This document shows positions 35,298 to 47,556 of a stretch of 64,000 nucleotides of DNA, piece by piece. Every line of letters starts with the position of its first letter. Position 1 is the first letter of the stretch. Both the position numbers and the translations under genes were made by a program. The stretch comes from Corydoras sp. C115 (lineage: Eukaryota; Chordata; Actinopteri; Siluriformes; Callichthyidae). The DNA lies in assembly GCA_019802505.1 (NCBI GenBank), contig JAFMOC010000021.1, positions 1,915,001-1,979,000 of the forward strand, written 5' to 3'. The notes beneath the pieces are model-generated. The model had not been told where the DNA came from and did no database searches. It was given only the letters and a program-made list of their open reading frames with translations.

Positions 35298-38200
35298 GTA
35301 CACTTGACTATCAAACCCATGGTTTATAGTTTGTTAGGCACTTAATTCTAAGGCTATATACATCATTAAAGAGCCGGTATCCGCAACTCTTTATTGAATC
35401 ATTTCCAGATTGTAGCAAAGTGAAATATTTAGGACACAGAACAATCAAAAACAGCAGTGAATACATTTTTGACTTGTTTTTGATGTCTCATGGTTCTGTT
35501 CTTTCATTCAAGTAGTGGTGATATTGTGAAGAGAATAAAAAGCTCACTGCTTACCCAAACATACATCTCCTTTTTCTTCCAGGCTATTGTGGTGCTTGTG
35601 TACAGCAATGTTGCAGATTTGATAATGGAAGTAAGCCTCCTCATTGTCTCCCACATCTTTAAATATCTTCTGGCTAGAGCTAGACAAGCAACGTATGATG
35701 TGCTAGTCAGTAATCCACCTACTGTGGATTGACATTTCGAGAGATGCAGAAAAAAAGGCTTGAACTCTTGCCAAAGCCAGAGCTCTGATCCCTGACTGAC
35801 AAAAACCATGCTTCAGTTATCACAGATCAGAACTATTGTTAAATCCCTGGATCATGGCAAATTAAATATGGTACAATCAGTATAGCTCTGATTTCTTCCT
35901 GCATTTGTACTACTATAAATCTTCCAATCTGCTTGGTTTCTTTCACTAATCCCACTGCCAGATAGTTTACATGTTAATATTTCCTCACTAAAAAGTACCA
36001 TTCATCTAGAATTTGGCAGATCGCTGCATAGCCATTTTGGGTATGGCAGATGGATATGCAAATATCTGCCTTTTCCCTATTTCTCAGCTTTTATAACCTA
36101 TATCACTTCCATATTTGACGTACAATGACAAGAAGCATAAAAAGTTGCTAGAGGTTTATGGAAAAGCAGAAGCCAGGTGAAAGAATTTAGGAAATAATCA
36201 TTTAGCTGCCATAGGTGCTTGGTGGCAGATGGTGAACTGTGCATGTTTATTACCCAGAAGACCAAATATGGAAAAGGTCGCCTTCATGCCACTCCTGCTC
36301 CTCAACACTGTCACTCCAACACAATTTTTAAATTATAGGAATGCAACCAAAGCCGCATTCAGCTGATGTAGAATAGATTAAAGTCATTTAGTCAGTCCAC
36401 ACGCATAGTTTACAAGACAATAGTTAATCAACAAGATTAAGCTCAAGTTAAATGTTTGGCAGGATCTTGGCAAATTCCATTTTTTGAGTAGAAATACATT
36501 TTCATATCTTTAACGCCCGTTCATTTTAATTAACATACTGAAAAGGTTTGCAATATATTGAATATATTGAAAAAAACGCAACCTTAAAAAAAATCTTATT
36601 GCATTCTAGATAAAGAGATTTTTTTAATTCATAAAAACATACACATTTATAAATGAGTTATTGAATCAATCCTAAATCTGTAAATGATTCCATTGATCTG
36701 ATATGGATGGTCAGTTGAGTGTAATAAATATTTATGCATGTTTTTGACTTTCTCACAATGTGAGAATAATGTGTAATTCATAACTTGCAAGTGGCCGTGT
36801 TTTATTACAACATAAAGCCCTGAAAAATTAAATGACAGGACATATTTTATTTACTCTCAGATTAATTTGCTGTGTCATGAACAAATGAACAGTGAGGTGT
36901 TTCATATCAATATAGAGTATAAATGAAATGTTGCCCATCGCCTCAAAGCCTTTGGGTTAAACATACAAAACATTTTGTGGATGTTTAATAAATAATAATG
37001 GAGTACTGCACAATTTTATTCATTTCCACATAAATTATTTCTGATCATTTAACTTGGCAAACAAATAAAAAAATAAAAATAGGAGCCAAGCCAGATAACA
37101 CTGCTGGCTGGCACTTGCCAACTGCATGTGAGCCAAACGTGACTGCTCATATAAAATCATTTATACGGCCCACATGTTGTAAGACAAGTGCCACCTACAT
37201 GTAAGACATAAAGTGGCACACATGTTCCAGAACACTTCTAGTTCACATCAGTTGACATTCTGGCAAATTTAATGATTAATAAAAATCTATTGCTGTGATT
37301 GAAGTGGTGAACTCATTCCCACAGTTACTGTTCTCTACATAATGTTTACCATGTAGTAAATGGATTAGTGAACAAGCTTTAATAATTTCAAAATACTTTT
37401 TGGAAACTATATCAAAGAGCTAATTCATAAAAATGCAATAGATCTTTGTCAGCAAGTTTCTTTCTGTCAGGAACAAACCAAAAATGCCATGATCACATAA
37501 AAAAAGTGCTTTGTAGTATACTTAATCTGTACAAGGAAAATTCAGGTGCATTGTGGGACCTGAATTGTGGGAATTCTATAAGTGAGCAAGAAGTCAAACA
37601 CCACAGCAATGGCAGACAAACTATACAGTGCATTACATTTGTAATAGTAAGACATTATGAAGCTTATGTCTACTATTAATTCCTCTAAGGAGGAGCTGTC
37701 ATGTTCTTCCTTCTGTTTTTATTACAAAGTCCAAAATTATATTGGGGCGAAAAGGTGTGTAAACATGCCTGGCCTTTAGGCTAATCGACTGACAATTTGT
37801 TCAGATTGGTCTTATCCACCTTATCCATCTGCTGGTCCCCCTGAAAAGTGTGTGTTCATAAGACGTAAATATTGCAGGGTTGTTGGGGCCAACCAATCAC
37901 AGACTTTTTCTGAAGTACCAGTTAGCTGACCTGCTTAATCAGAAACCATATGTGCAATATTTGTTTCATTTTTTTCCTCTATTGTATGACTGTAAATAAC
38001 TGAAAATTTGAGTTTTATCGTGTATATATATATATAGATTTCTAATTCTATTTAAATTTTTCCTAGTTTTTTTAAATCTCTTTCTAATGACTAAATACCT
38101 TTATTTTAATGTATCTGCTGCTGAAAATGTGAAATTTTCTTATCCTATCTTATCTTATTATGTGACAGGCCTTGTATTTTAAAATCATAATTTATGAAAA

Positions 38201-39639
38201 ATTTTTAAATGTAAGCAATTTAAGGAGCTTCATTTAAAAGCTGGTAAGATTTGTAATGTTGTAATTTCCTAAACAAGTCCAGTGATTAAAGGACTAGCTG
38301 CCTGTGTAAGCACAAGTTGTAGTCATTGTGCAGGGCCTAAAACCGCTATAGTAGCTTTAACAGCAAGGTCAGTGTTTTTATTCCTGGTCAAGTGAAAATT
38401 GTGCTGTGGACTGTAGAACTAGAGGTGTCCCCCCTCCTTACCCTTCTGGAGTGAACACTTAATGTCTGCAATGCCCTTTTCAACTTGGTTGGAATGGACT
38501 AATCGCATCACTCCAGGCCATGGCAAGGTCTTTTTGTCTTTATTTTGCAAACACATGCAAACTCTTTATTCCTGTCCGGGTCATCAAAGGCAAAGCCAGG
38601 TGAGTCCCACCGCTCTCTACAGAGCTCACAGGAGTCATATTACTAGATTTTCAGCAACTTGTTCTGACATGCACAGCTCGTATACGATTTAGCTGACTTG
38701 CTTTCCTACCTCATGCATCAATTTGTAGTGTGAATATGACAGTGAGAGGTTGTATGGGGTTGTGCAGCACTCGAAAAAGCCAGTTTTGAAGCAAGTTAAA
38801 TGAGCTATCAAAAGGTGAAAAGTAAGCAAGAAACAAATGCACAGTAATAATTTTTGTCTTTGATTTCCCTTAAAATCTCTATTTAAATTATTGTTCATGT
38901 TTCATACACGTTATGTAGCAGAATAAAAAACTTAAATCAATGTTTTTTTTGGGAGTAATCTTTTACCTTTACACTTCTCCATCAACATTGTTGTCCATTT
39001 ACATTAAAGGCCAATGCCCTAATCTAATCAAGAGTCTTAACTTTGTGAAGCAAAAAACTTTTATGCATGCTTCATCATTAATATCTCCGTAACACAAGAA
39101 TCTAAGTCTGTAGACAACAGTGATTGTGGATTTTTTTTGTTTTAATTAAGTAGAATGTTTTCCTTATTCTCATGTTACTTATATTCTCATGTTTTCAGAT
39201 ATTTCCAGTTTGTCTAAATTAAAATATTTTACATCAGTTTCATGACAACACAAACACATTTAAAAATGTAACAATATTTAAAACCAAATATTTTTATTAT
39301 TATAATAACGAAGGATAAAATCTTTAGGTAAAAGAAAGTCACTAATTGACTGTGGAGGTAGAAGCCTAGCAGGTTTCATTCCACAGAGAGTGAGCTTAAT
39401 GTATCCTCTCAGGGAAAAGTGTACAACTAAAACTCCAGTTTAAATGACCTTAATAATGTTTTCAACACCTGATATTAAACACTGGTTCATTAAATTCATT
39501 ATACTTCGCTAGATCACTTGAAGTTGCACTTGGGAGCTTCAGTGGTGCTTCCCAATTTAAGGGACCACAGATAGTAGATTACGCTGCTAGTAAAGACCAT
39601 ATAGAAAAAATAATAATAAAAAAAAAATCTGAAAGTGAT
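35298..39639. other. Long SINE-poor unique region upstream of tunar
   Basis: For 4.3 kb there is no SINE, only a short TA tract near 38020. Points of note: an acceptor-like tttttcttccag ending at 35582, before a 50-codon open stretch up to 35732; and a perfect donor, gccag|gtgagt, at 38599/38600. Neither belongs to a recognised gene. The absence of young insertions could mean regulatory constraint. Confidence 0.4.
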
Positions 39640-40056
39640 AGAGGGGACCCTCCCCCTAATCACACACCATGCTGTCACACATACTTTGTATCGCTTGGTG
39701 TTTCGTAGCTCTTCTGCTTTGGTTGCCTGGCAACCCCAGGCTGCATTGATATGCATGGTGGAGGGAGCAGGGGATGCCTACTGCCTTTGGAGCATAGCAG
39801 TAGGAGCGGTGATGCTCAGGCTATACTTCCCACAACAACACACACACACTTTTCACACTATCGCTCGCATGGCTCAGGGCACTCAGCATCTCATCACTCA
39901 GGAGGGGGCATTTGTTCTGTAGCTCTTCACTTCTCATCTATTCGCTCACTGTTGCTCAGTGTTCCACCTAGACAGTTAGTTTTTATGTCTTCAGATGCTC
40001 AAGACTGGACACTGGAGAGCGTAGTCAGAAACACAGTTCTGCAATGAGGACTGAAG
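39640..40056 (+). promoter_or_regulatory. Candidate tunar promoter region
   Basis: GC-richer than its surroundings and placed immediately 5' of the candidate first exon. It holds a palindromic RFX X-box (39721-39735) and an octamer-like atatgcat at 39750-39757. The transcription start is not determinable by eye. Confidence 0.4.
39721..39735. promoter_or_regulatory. RFX X-box palindrome GGTTGCCTGGCAACC
   Basis: A perfect 7-1-7 palindrome matching the X-box consensus GTNRCC-N(0-3)-RGYAAC. RFX factors drive ciliary and neural genes. Function here is inferred. Confidence 0.6.
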
Positions 40057-40544
40057 TTTTTCTTCTTTTTCGTCTTTTCTGAAAGAAGTTTTTGGAAGAA
40101 TAAAAGGAGCTCCTGTGCATTTGGAATCAAAACAAACAGAAGAAGGTCATACTGAGAATATAATTAAGCAATCCTTTTTCTATTTTTTTTTACTGGCAAT
40201 TAATGACTGAAAAGTTCACAAAAAACAAAAATAGAAGGACATTAATAATAAGAAGTGATGGCGGGAAAAAAAACTGCCGAAGCAATGCAAAAACTGGAAA
40301 GCTGAATCCAAGCACAAGTGAGATGCAAGCGAGCAGGAAATCAAAGAACTGCTTTTGGGATCGGCCAGATTCAAGAACAGAAAACGTGGACACACTTGGA
40401 GTCACTTCAGCACTTTTTCGCTTTTTCCGGCTAAAGAATGCGTGGAGTTAACTTGTGTCTTGGTTACCTGGGATGTCTTCATACTTCAAGAAGGCAGTCC
40501 CCCCCAGCATGCCAAATGCTATGTTCCTCCTGATGCATTGCAAG
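40057..40544 (+). ncRNA. tunar: Candidate tunar first exon (5' UTR), donor at 40544/40545
   Basis: The exon would end at gcattgcaag|gtaaga, a strong donor, about 4.9 kb before the acceptor at 45409. A pyrimidine-rich stretch, gtttttcttctttttcg, opens it at 40056. Upstream ATGs and a short ORF (40203-40451) would act as uORFs. The 5' boundary is arbitrary, and an intermediate exon cannot be excluded. If spliced directly to 45410, the microprotein frame stays open back to an ATG at 40473, preceded by an in-frame TAA at 40449-40451. Confidence 0.4.
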
Positions 40545-42185
40545 GTAAGAACTAATGAAATCTGTCAGGAGCCTGGGGACTCCACGTTACAATTCCAAGT
40601 GGAATAATTCACCTCTGAATGTAGCTGGTCAACAATCACAGTGAGTAAAACCTATTCCAGGTACTAAAGTGTTTCGAATTTAAAAACACTGCCAGTTAAA
40701 AAGAAACATTAAAATGCTGTTTTAAAAATTTAACCATTAATGCAATGTATTCCATCAAAGGAATTTATATCTTTAAAAGTATCTCTAACTTACAAAAAGT
40801 ACAGCATATACAATTGTAATTTTTGGAATTTCTCTACACTATTAAATACGAATACATAAGCAGTACATTAATTGATTAACTTTTAGTCCTTTAAGCATCA
40901 CATGTTTATTACATATTTTAACACCGATATGAAAATCTCTGTTTTTATGGGTGCATTTTCAGTGGTCTATTCTATTATTTACACTCTGAATTTGCACTTC
41001 AAAAATCAGTCACTGTAGCATCCTCTCTGTGTCTCAGTGGGTAAGCCTATAACTCCAGGCACACACACTTACATGCACATCTGAATGCAATGAGCATGTT
41101 TATTTTCATTCAATTATCAAAGAATGCCAAAAGCAATCCGCTTGTCTGTGCAGGTTAGTGTCTTAAAACCTTTGAGATGCATAAGACTATTCAAGTGGCA
41201 AAAGGTTTTACACCTCAGTGCTCTAGACAGATCCACTCAGCCTACACACAACCTTTTTTTTGTCATCGCCCTCTGTCATGCACTTTCTCCCCATATTCTC
41301 CATCAGTGATAGCTCACGTGCAAACACAGATGTGGTCTAGGTTTAGGTTCTTTTGTAACATTGCTCAGGCATCCTGTTCCTTTTTTAAAAACATGATTAA
41401 GAAAAGCGAGCTTATGTGTTTTAATATAAAATATAATTAAATAAAATACCTGTATTTGTCTAGAATAACAAATATTCTTCAAATAGTTCAAATATTTCAG
41501 TTAATTATGTTTTAATTGGTCCTGTCTAACAAAATCATTCTTTCTCTAATCACCATGTTTTATGTAACATCCTACTTCTAGCTTCTGCAAAACAAAAATA
41601 TAAGATGCCTTAGTATCTTTAAAGACACAAATATTTGAAATGTTGAAAAGTCTATCATAACTTACAAAACTTCTGTAGTAATTCCCAGTAAAGTAAGTAA
41701 AATTAGACATTTATTCACTTTTCATTTAAATTTGACATTCTAGAAAATCATCATTAGTCTAACAGAGTTTGAGTTTTTCTACTGTTGCTCATGAAAACAT
41801 TGAATGCAATATACTGATTTGCTGGTCCATGAAAACATGCATTTAGAAAAATACATTAGCAGAAAGAGTTCACCCCAAGTGTAAATTGTTCCTTTCTGCT
41901 CTAGTTCACTCACTGTTGCGAGAGACATTTCTTTCCATTCATCCAGATGTATGGCTGTTATGGTTTAAATAAGTGTTGACTTATCACTTTATGAATAAGG
42001 CCTTTTTAGGTTTTTATGCTTTATTGTTTAAAATATATTGGTGAATCAAGTCCATTTTAAAACAAGTCTGAAACCAATGCTATATGTTGATTTTATCCAG
42101 AAAACAAACACTTTAGAAATAGAAGACAAGTTGAACTATTACAGGAAACGTGAAGAGGATAAAGTTGTATTGAGAGAGTCAAATG

Positions 42186-42400
42186 TTTAATGGTTTCCTC
42201 CAACAGTCCAAAAACATGGATTCAAGGTGAACTGGCTGCTCTGAATTGTCCCTATATAGGTGTGTGTGTGTGTGTCTTTGTGAGTGAGCGCAGCGATGGA
42301 TTGGCACCCTGTTTTGGATGCACCTGCCCAGCACCCAAAAAGTTCTTCCCTGGATGGACATGGGAAAACCATTACTTTTCCTTAATCAGAAGATAAGGAG
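42186..42400 (+). mobile_element. Old, diverged SINE copy
   Basis: Recognisable blocks are tttcctccaacagtcc, gcagcgatggattggc and cctggatggacatggg. Head and tail are lost, with no duplication. Confidence 0.75.
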
Positions 42401-44620
42401 ATGACATAAATATACCATTAAATACAGTCATGTGAATTCATGTTGTAAAACTGCTATAAATATTTAATGCTTGATAAAAATAATTAAACTACTTGAGAGA
42501 TAACTGCATAAACAAAATGCAAAAGAGTTAAAAAAAAATCTCGAAAAACTTAAAACATCCTAAAATGAAAGTGTCAGTAAGTACACCAAGCACTTTACAA
42601 AAACTATTTACTTTAAACTCTTCCTTTTTCATGTTGGCAATTTTTCTCATTAATAAGTGACTAACATCCTCATCATTAAAGCAATTTCTTAATAACATTG
42701 GGCACTTGTCAAGTTTCAAATTCCACAGATAAATACAAAAAATCTTTCCAGTAAAAAAGCCTTTCCAAAAGAGTGGCAGCTGTTATAGGTGTTGAAGGGA
42801 GGACTAACATAGAATTGATGTAATAAAATCTCATGTAGGTTTGATCTGTAATGTTGGTGTCAGAATTTTTTGTCCACATACTTTATTTGAACTTTGAAAA
42901 TATGTTTTATATATAATAATTACAATTTTCCAATTCTGAAGCAGGAACATGGGACAAAAATCCACTTTTAGAAAAAAAATAACATTGTACTAAAAAAAAC
43001 AAAAGTGGTCACTGGGGAAGTATTCTATAAGGTACTTTTACATACTGGTTGCAAACATATATGCACATTTTGGCTTTTATATATTATGCATAATTAACTT
43101 AATATCCAATTAATAGCCCTAAAATGTACAACAGTGTACATTGTACCTTGAATAACAAGTTAATTCATGTTTTACACCAATTTGTGTCAGCTTTTCACTT
43201 ATTATTTATTTAGATAACATTTTAATTGGTAACAAAGCCACCGTAGAGTAACACTAACACAAGGGGAATGCATTTTCATTAACATGTATAGAACATTTTG
43301 CTAGCTTTGCTAATTAGTGTTTTTCAATGTTGCATTTATTTAGTGCAACCCTGTACCAAGAATTTGCAAATAAGTTGAATAAATCAGTATGTTAAATTTA
43401 ATTTAGTTAAGATCTGGTTATGCAATAAATGTTGTGTTTCGATATTTTTACTGATAAATTATTTTAAAAGTGTTTCTAACAATGCACGATAAAAAAGATT
43501 AAAAGATCCACATATGCACACCTATAGTATGTAATAATATTATTTATTAGTATTATTTTATGTGTAGGTGTAATTATATCCATCTATGAATATAAGTATA
43601 TAAATTGTAAAGAAAATTACACATAAAAATTCTCTTTAAAAAAAAAGAATATGTCAAGCTATTTTTATCATGTGTCTTTCAGCTTTTACTCTAAAGACAA
43701 TGTAAAATGAGTGGGCAGCAGAATACCTCTCTTGAGAACTCACTACAAGGACAATGTATAATAAAGCTTTGTGATAAAGGCCAGAGGAATTACAGAAGGA
43801 ATATTTAAGAAGTGCAAACCTCCAGTTTGTCTACATACAATGCAACTCAATATTTAAAAGCATATTAGCTATCAAATTGCAGTTTAATAGTAACATATGC
43901 ATTATTTAACATTAAAAGGGGTATATATAATTTAATCTAAAATCATCCCTGTTCAAATTGCTACATGTCTACTTTAAGCAACAAAATGAACAACTTATTT
44001 TCTTGTAATGGAAAAAACATTGAGCCACTGAGCATGTATTATTTAGTGTTCAATGGAAATTAATATATTTTTGATGAAAAATCTTTTCATGGCCTTGAAT
44101 AAATCATCAATCTGTAGAAGCCTGAAGAAAACCTGTGCATCATGCAAAAAGCAGTCTTTTTTCCTCGACTTATGATATTCATTTCTGTTATTTTATAGAT
44201 ACCTACCAGTGTACCAGGCCTTTTAATAGCACACGTCCAGCTTGTAAATTTTCATGGTTCTAAAACTTGCATGAATCGTGAAACCAGGGTAGCATTCATG
44301 AAAACTATGATATCACAAGAGTCATAAAAACTAATAAATAACAAAGTAGGAGCTGGGGGTTGAACAATACCTTTCACCAGTATGCTAGGAATCATGTTTT
44401 CATACAAAATTTATATAAAATGATCGGTGGTACAGTGGCATGTTCATTGCACTGCTAACTCACAATAAGACGGTTCTAGATCCAAAGGAAAAAAAAAATC
44501 CTTTGTGTAGAGTATGTTCTCCTCGTGTCTTTGTAGGATTCCATTGGGAAAATGGTTTCCCAGAGTAGTTGCTCTTGGAACAGGCACTAACAGATGAATA
44601 ACAGGTACTAAATTGCCCTG

Positions 44621-44835
44621 GGGCACAGTAACTCAGTGGTTGGTGTTTCAGACTTTAAATTTGAAGTTTGGAGGTTAAAACCCAGAGACTACCAAAGGTT
44701 ATCCATGTGGCCCTTAACCCTCATTGCTATGGGGGTGCTGTATCATGGCTGACCCCGTGTTCTGACCCAAACCACCAAGTTGGGCTATGTGCAAGTTGCT
44801 TTGGACAAAAAGCACCTGCAAAATGACCACATGTT
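44621..44835 (+). mobile_element. Second-family tRNA-SINE, diverged copy
   Basis: The A-box-like acagtaactcagtggttgg and the blocks cccttaaccctcattgct and tgctttggacaaaaagc match the family at 44854-45055. It is more diverged than that copy. Confidence 0.65.
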
Positions 44836-44853
44836 AATATAATGACCTTACAT

Positions 44854-45055
44854 TTACATTTGGTCATTTAGCAGACGCTTTTATCCAAAGCGACTTACAA
44901 GGTGAGCACAGGGTTAATCACAACATCCCTGGAGCAATGAGGGTTAAGGGCCTTGCTCAAGGACCCACATTGGTAACTTCAGTGGACCTGGGATTTGAAC
45001 CCCCAACCTTCAGATTGATAACCCAACACCCTAACCACTGAGCTACCTTGCCCAC
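44854..45055 (-). mobile_element. Second-family tRNA-SINE, complete
   Basis: On the minus strand it reads A box tagctcagtggttag, B box gggttcaaatccc, then gagcaaggcccttaaccctc, ending ttggataaaagcgtctgc. The tail matches a very common fish tRNA-SINE terminus. It lies tail-to-tail with 44621-44835. Confidence 0.8.
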
Positions 45056-45448
45056 ATTCCTTAAGTGTGAATGTGTGTTTAGGGTGTTTTCCCAGCTTTA
45101 GTCCTATAAAAATTAAAAGCCACCACTGTGAGAATGATGAGGAAAAGCAACTTACTGATTAAATAAGTTAATTAATGAGGGGAAAAACATGCCAAACAGC
45201 TTAAACAAAGAACATTACTATACAGGCAAGGACATTAATGAACGCAATCTAACATTTTATGAAACCTATGAATTATGTCAATTTATAATGATAATTTAGG
45301 ACTTAATTACCCAAGTGTGTACCACGAACCAGAATTAATGTCTTTGTATCTTAGCACTTCTCAGACTGGGATCACTTATAATTGGTTTGTGTGGTTATTT
45401 TTGTTTCAGACTGGTCTAAGAAGGCAACTGCAAACAACTTCGGAGAAA

Positions 45449-45595
45449 ATGGTAAACACTTCTCACAGTGATGAGGAAAAAGGCATTCAAGATAAGGAAA
45501 GCAGAGAAGAGACCATCCTGGCAATGCTAGGAATTATTGGAACTATCCTTAACTTGGTGGTTATCATTTTTGTGTACATCTACACAACACTTTAA
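45449..45595 (+). CDS. tunar: TUNAR/BNLN microprotein, 48 residues
   Basis: A complete 48-codon ORF. The acidic, charged N-terminus (residues 1-21, starting MVNTSHSDEEKG) is followed by one hydrophobic helix (about 22-45, with LAMLGIIGTILNL and IIFVYIY) and the tail TTL. Length, helix and C-terminus match vertebrate TUNAR, called pTUNAR or BNLN. That protein is reported in mammals as an endoplasmic-reticulum single-pass peptide that interacts with SERCA2 and tunes calcium handling in neural and beta cells. The start is supported by a strong context (gagaaaATGg, A at -3 and G at +4) and by the family length. The frame stays open upstream through the splice acceptor to 45275, but that part is intronic. 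It is the only confidently named protein in the window. Recognition is from memory of the family, not from a search. Confidence 0.93.
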   Translation: MVNTSHSDEEKGIQDKESREETILAMLGIIGTILNLVVIIFVYIYTTL

Positions 45596-45953
45596 TACAC
45601 AGAAATAACATTACCCAAGAGGTCCTCACACAGTGCTAAAATGTACAGCGAGACAATCTGCACTACTTTCTGTCCAAAGGATCGCGGACATCCTGGACTT
45701 TATGTACAAAAAAAACAGCTCACGAGAAGATTGTTGAGACTTCTGGACACCAATTCTATTACTACTCACCGTTTTCTGGGAGAAAAAGGATAGAAAATGT
45801 ATTATTTGTAATTGAAAATATTTTTTCTTGAATACATTACATGCTACTAAAATGTATAATTTGACTCATACTTCTATCATTTGACTCATCTGTTGCACTT
45901 AAGACTTTAAGTTTTAAAACTTTCCTAATATTATGGCAGATCTGTTTTCTTAT

Positions 45954-45972
45954 CCCCCCCACCCCCACCCCC
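45954..45972 (+). promoter_or_regulatory. Poly(C) element in the tunar 3' region
   Basis: CCCCCCCACCCCCACCCCC on the transcript strand. Such runs are ligands of KH-domain proteins (hnRNP K, PCBP). hnRNP K is a reported partner of mammalian TUNA RNA. The opposite strand could form a G-quadruplex. Confidence 0.4.
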
Positions 45973-47550
45973 AGTATGGTCAATTTTGTTGGTACAAACC
46001 CTTGATCACCAATTTAAAATTCTTCATATTTTACTCAGTATCTTATTATTTTAAATTCGTATTGACTGTAAGTTATCTATTAGTTAGCTAATAATTATAA
46101 AACTGTCTATAGTTTTAGTAGGATTGCAAAATCTTAACCAAACTATAAAATAAAAAAAATCAATGTTAAAATGTTCTGTACATGAAATAATGCCTTAAGC
46201 GAGATCTTTCGCATCCATATTCTTGTCTACATTACATTTTAGAAATGGACAAAAATTCTGTTCAGCTAAAATTTAGTTCAAAATAGATATTAATACAGGA
46301 TTGTGACACATAGACCATTTCAATAGAAACCATTTAGCGTCGATCCAAATAAACCTTTTCTGCATTCTCAATATAAAAAATGCATGTTATTGCTAAATAC
46401 ATGTTAAATACATTATTAACAGGAACTCTACATTGAATGCAAAAGCACAAGGGGTCACACTTGCCAAATGAATGTATATACACACTATGTATGCATGCAT
46501 GGGTTATAATTTCTGGAAATCCATATAAAATGTCACTAAAGTGCCTGTGTTTGAGCAAGATAGTTTTCCAGTACATTATATAGCACAATATGCTCAATTT
46601 GTCAAATCATTGTATTATTTACCACCCATGTCTGCAAATAAGGCTGTTTGCTGTGATGTGTTGACTTTAAAACTACAGTTGCCAGATTAAATTGCTGCAT
46701 GTGTCATTTGTTCACTAAAGCTGGGTTACTTCATTGAGAACAGCATCACTTCAGCTAAAAACGGATTTTCATTAGTCTCCACAGTTCCTGTCAATTCAAG
46801 CCAAGGATTCTTCAAACTGGTTGCGCAATTCAATTAAAGTTTGTCTTTACTTGGAGGAATTTTCTGCTTTTATGTTTTTTATGGAAGTGTTACTACAAAT
46901 GAGAATTTTCTATATATATAGTCTATATGACCAAAACCTGATTACTGTCCATTGCGAAAGCATATATGAAAATATATTTGTTCTTTACATACAATCTAAT
47001 ACTATTAAAAAAATAATAATAAACGAAAAACAGGCATGTTGTACTGACTGTCCAATGGATTAGTTATATTATGCAACTTAAAAATTCTTCAAAGTTCCTT
47101 AATTTCCAATTTTATAACTTTTAGTGCAGCTCCAATGAGTACCAGTTGAGCATTATAAAAGAATATTAACATAAATTGTGTAAAAAAAAAAGTAATGCTA
47201 TGAAAACTGTACAACATTATGATTCTGGGTTATAAGGTATGTAAAATCTATGAAGCGGTTTATAAATTCATACTTCAGTTATTATTTGTTCCTTATTAAA
47301 TATTTTTGTTGATTTCACTCCTTTATTAACAAAATACCTACTGCGGTTTGAATGTTTCATATATTATTATACAAGGGTATAAGAATTTAGTTTTGATTTT
47401 AAGCTCTCAAATGTTTTATTATGAGGAAACTTATACTTTTAACATTTAGAAACTAGTTTTTATTTCTAAATTTATGTATTATTACCTCGGTGTGTTTGAA
47501 TATGTGATTTGTTAGTTTGCTTAAAACTTTATTTAACTGGTCAATGTATA

Positions 47551-47556
47551 AATAAA
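47551..47556 (+). terminator. Candidate tunar polyadenylation signal AATAAA
   Basis: The hexamer is followed within 25-60 bases by TG- and T-rich sequence (gtattttgttgtaaatg). Other AATAAA hexamers occur earlier (about 46347), so alternative ends are possible. Confidence 0.45.

Larger units (their letters stand above)
40545..45409 (+). other. Candidate tunar intron
   Basis: Mostly AT-rich unique sequence between a good donor and a good acceptor (gttatttttgtttcag). It contains no young Mermaid-like SINE. It does hold an old SINE scrap at 42186-42400 and an inverted pair of the second SINE family at 44621-45055. Confidence 0.4.

Noticed and set aside
35504..35809. 101-codon minus-strand ORF
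   Set aside because: No recognisable domain. The opposite strand has a similarly open stretch, and neither has more than splice-like signals in support.
39635..40555. Several 60-98 codon ORFs near the tunar 5' end as separate proteins
   Set aside because: They overlap in different frames and show no domain. At most they are uORFs in the candidate first exon.
45275..45448. 58-codon N-terminal extension of the TUNAR ORF in the genomic frame
   Set aside because: Most of it lies upstream of the splice acceptor at 45408-45409 and includes the polypyrimidine tract, so it would be intronic. The family length is 48 residues.
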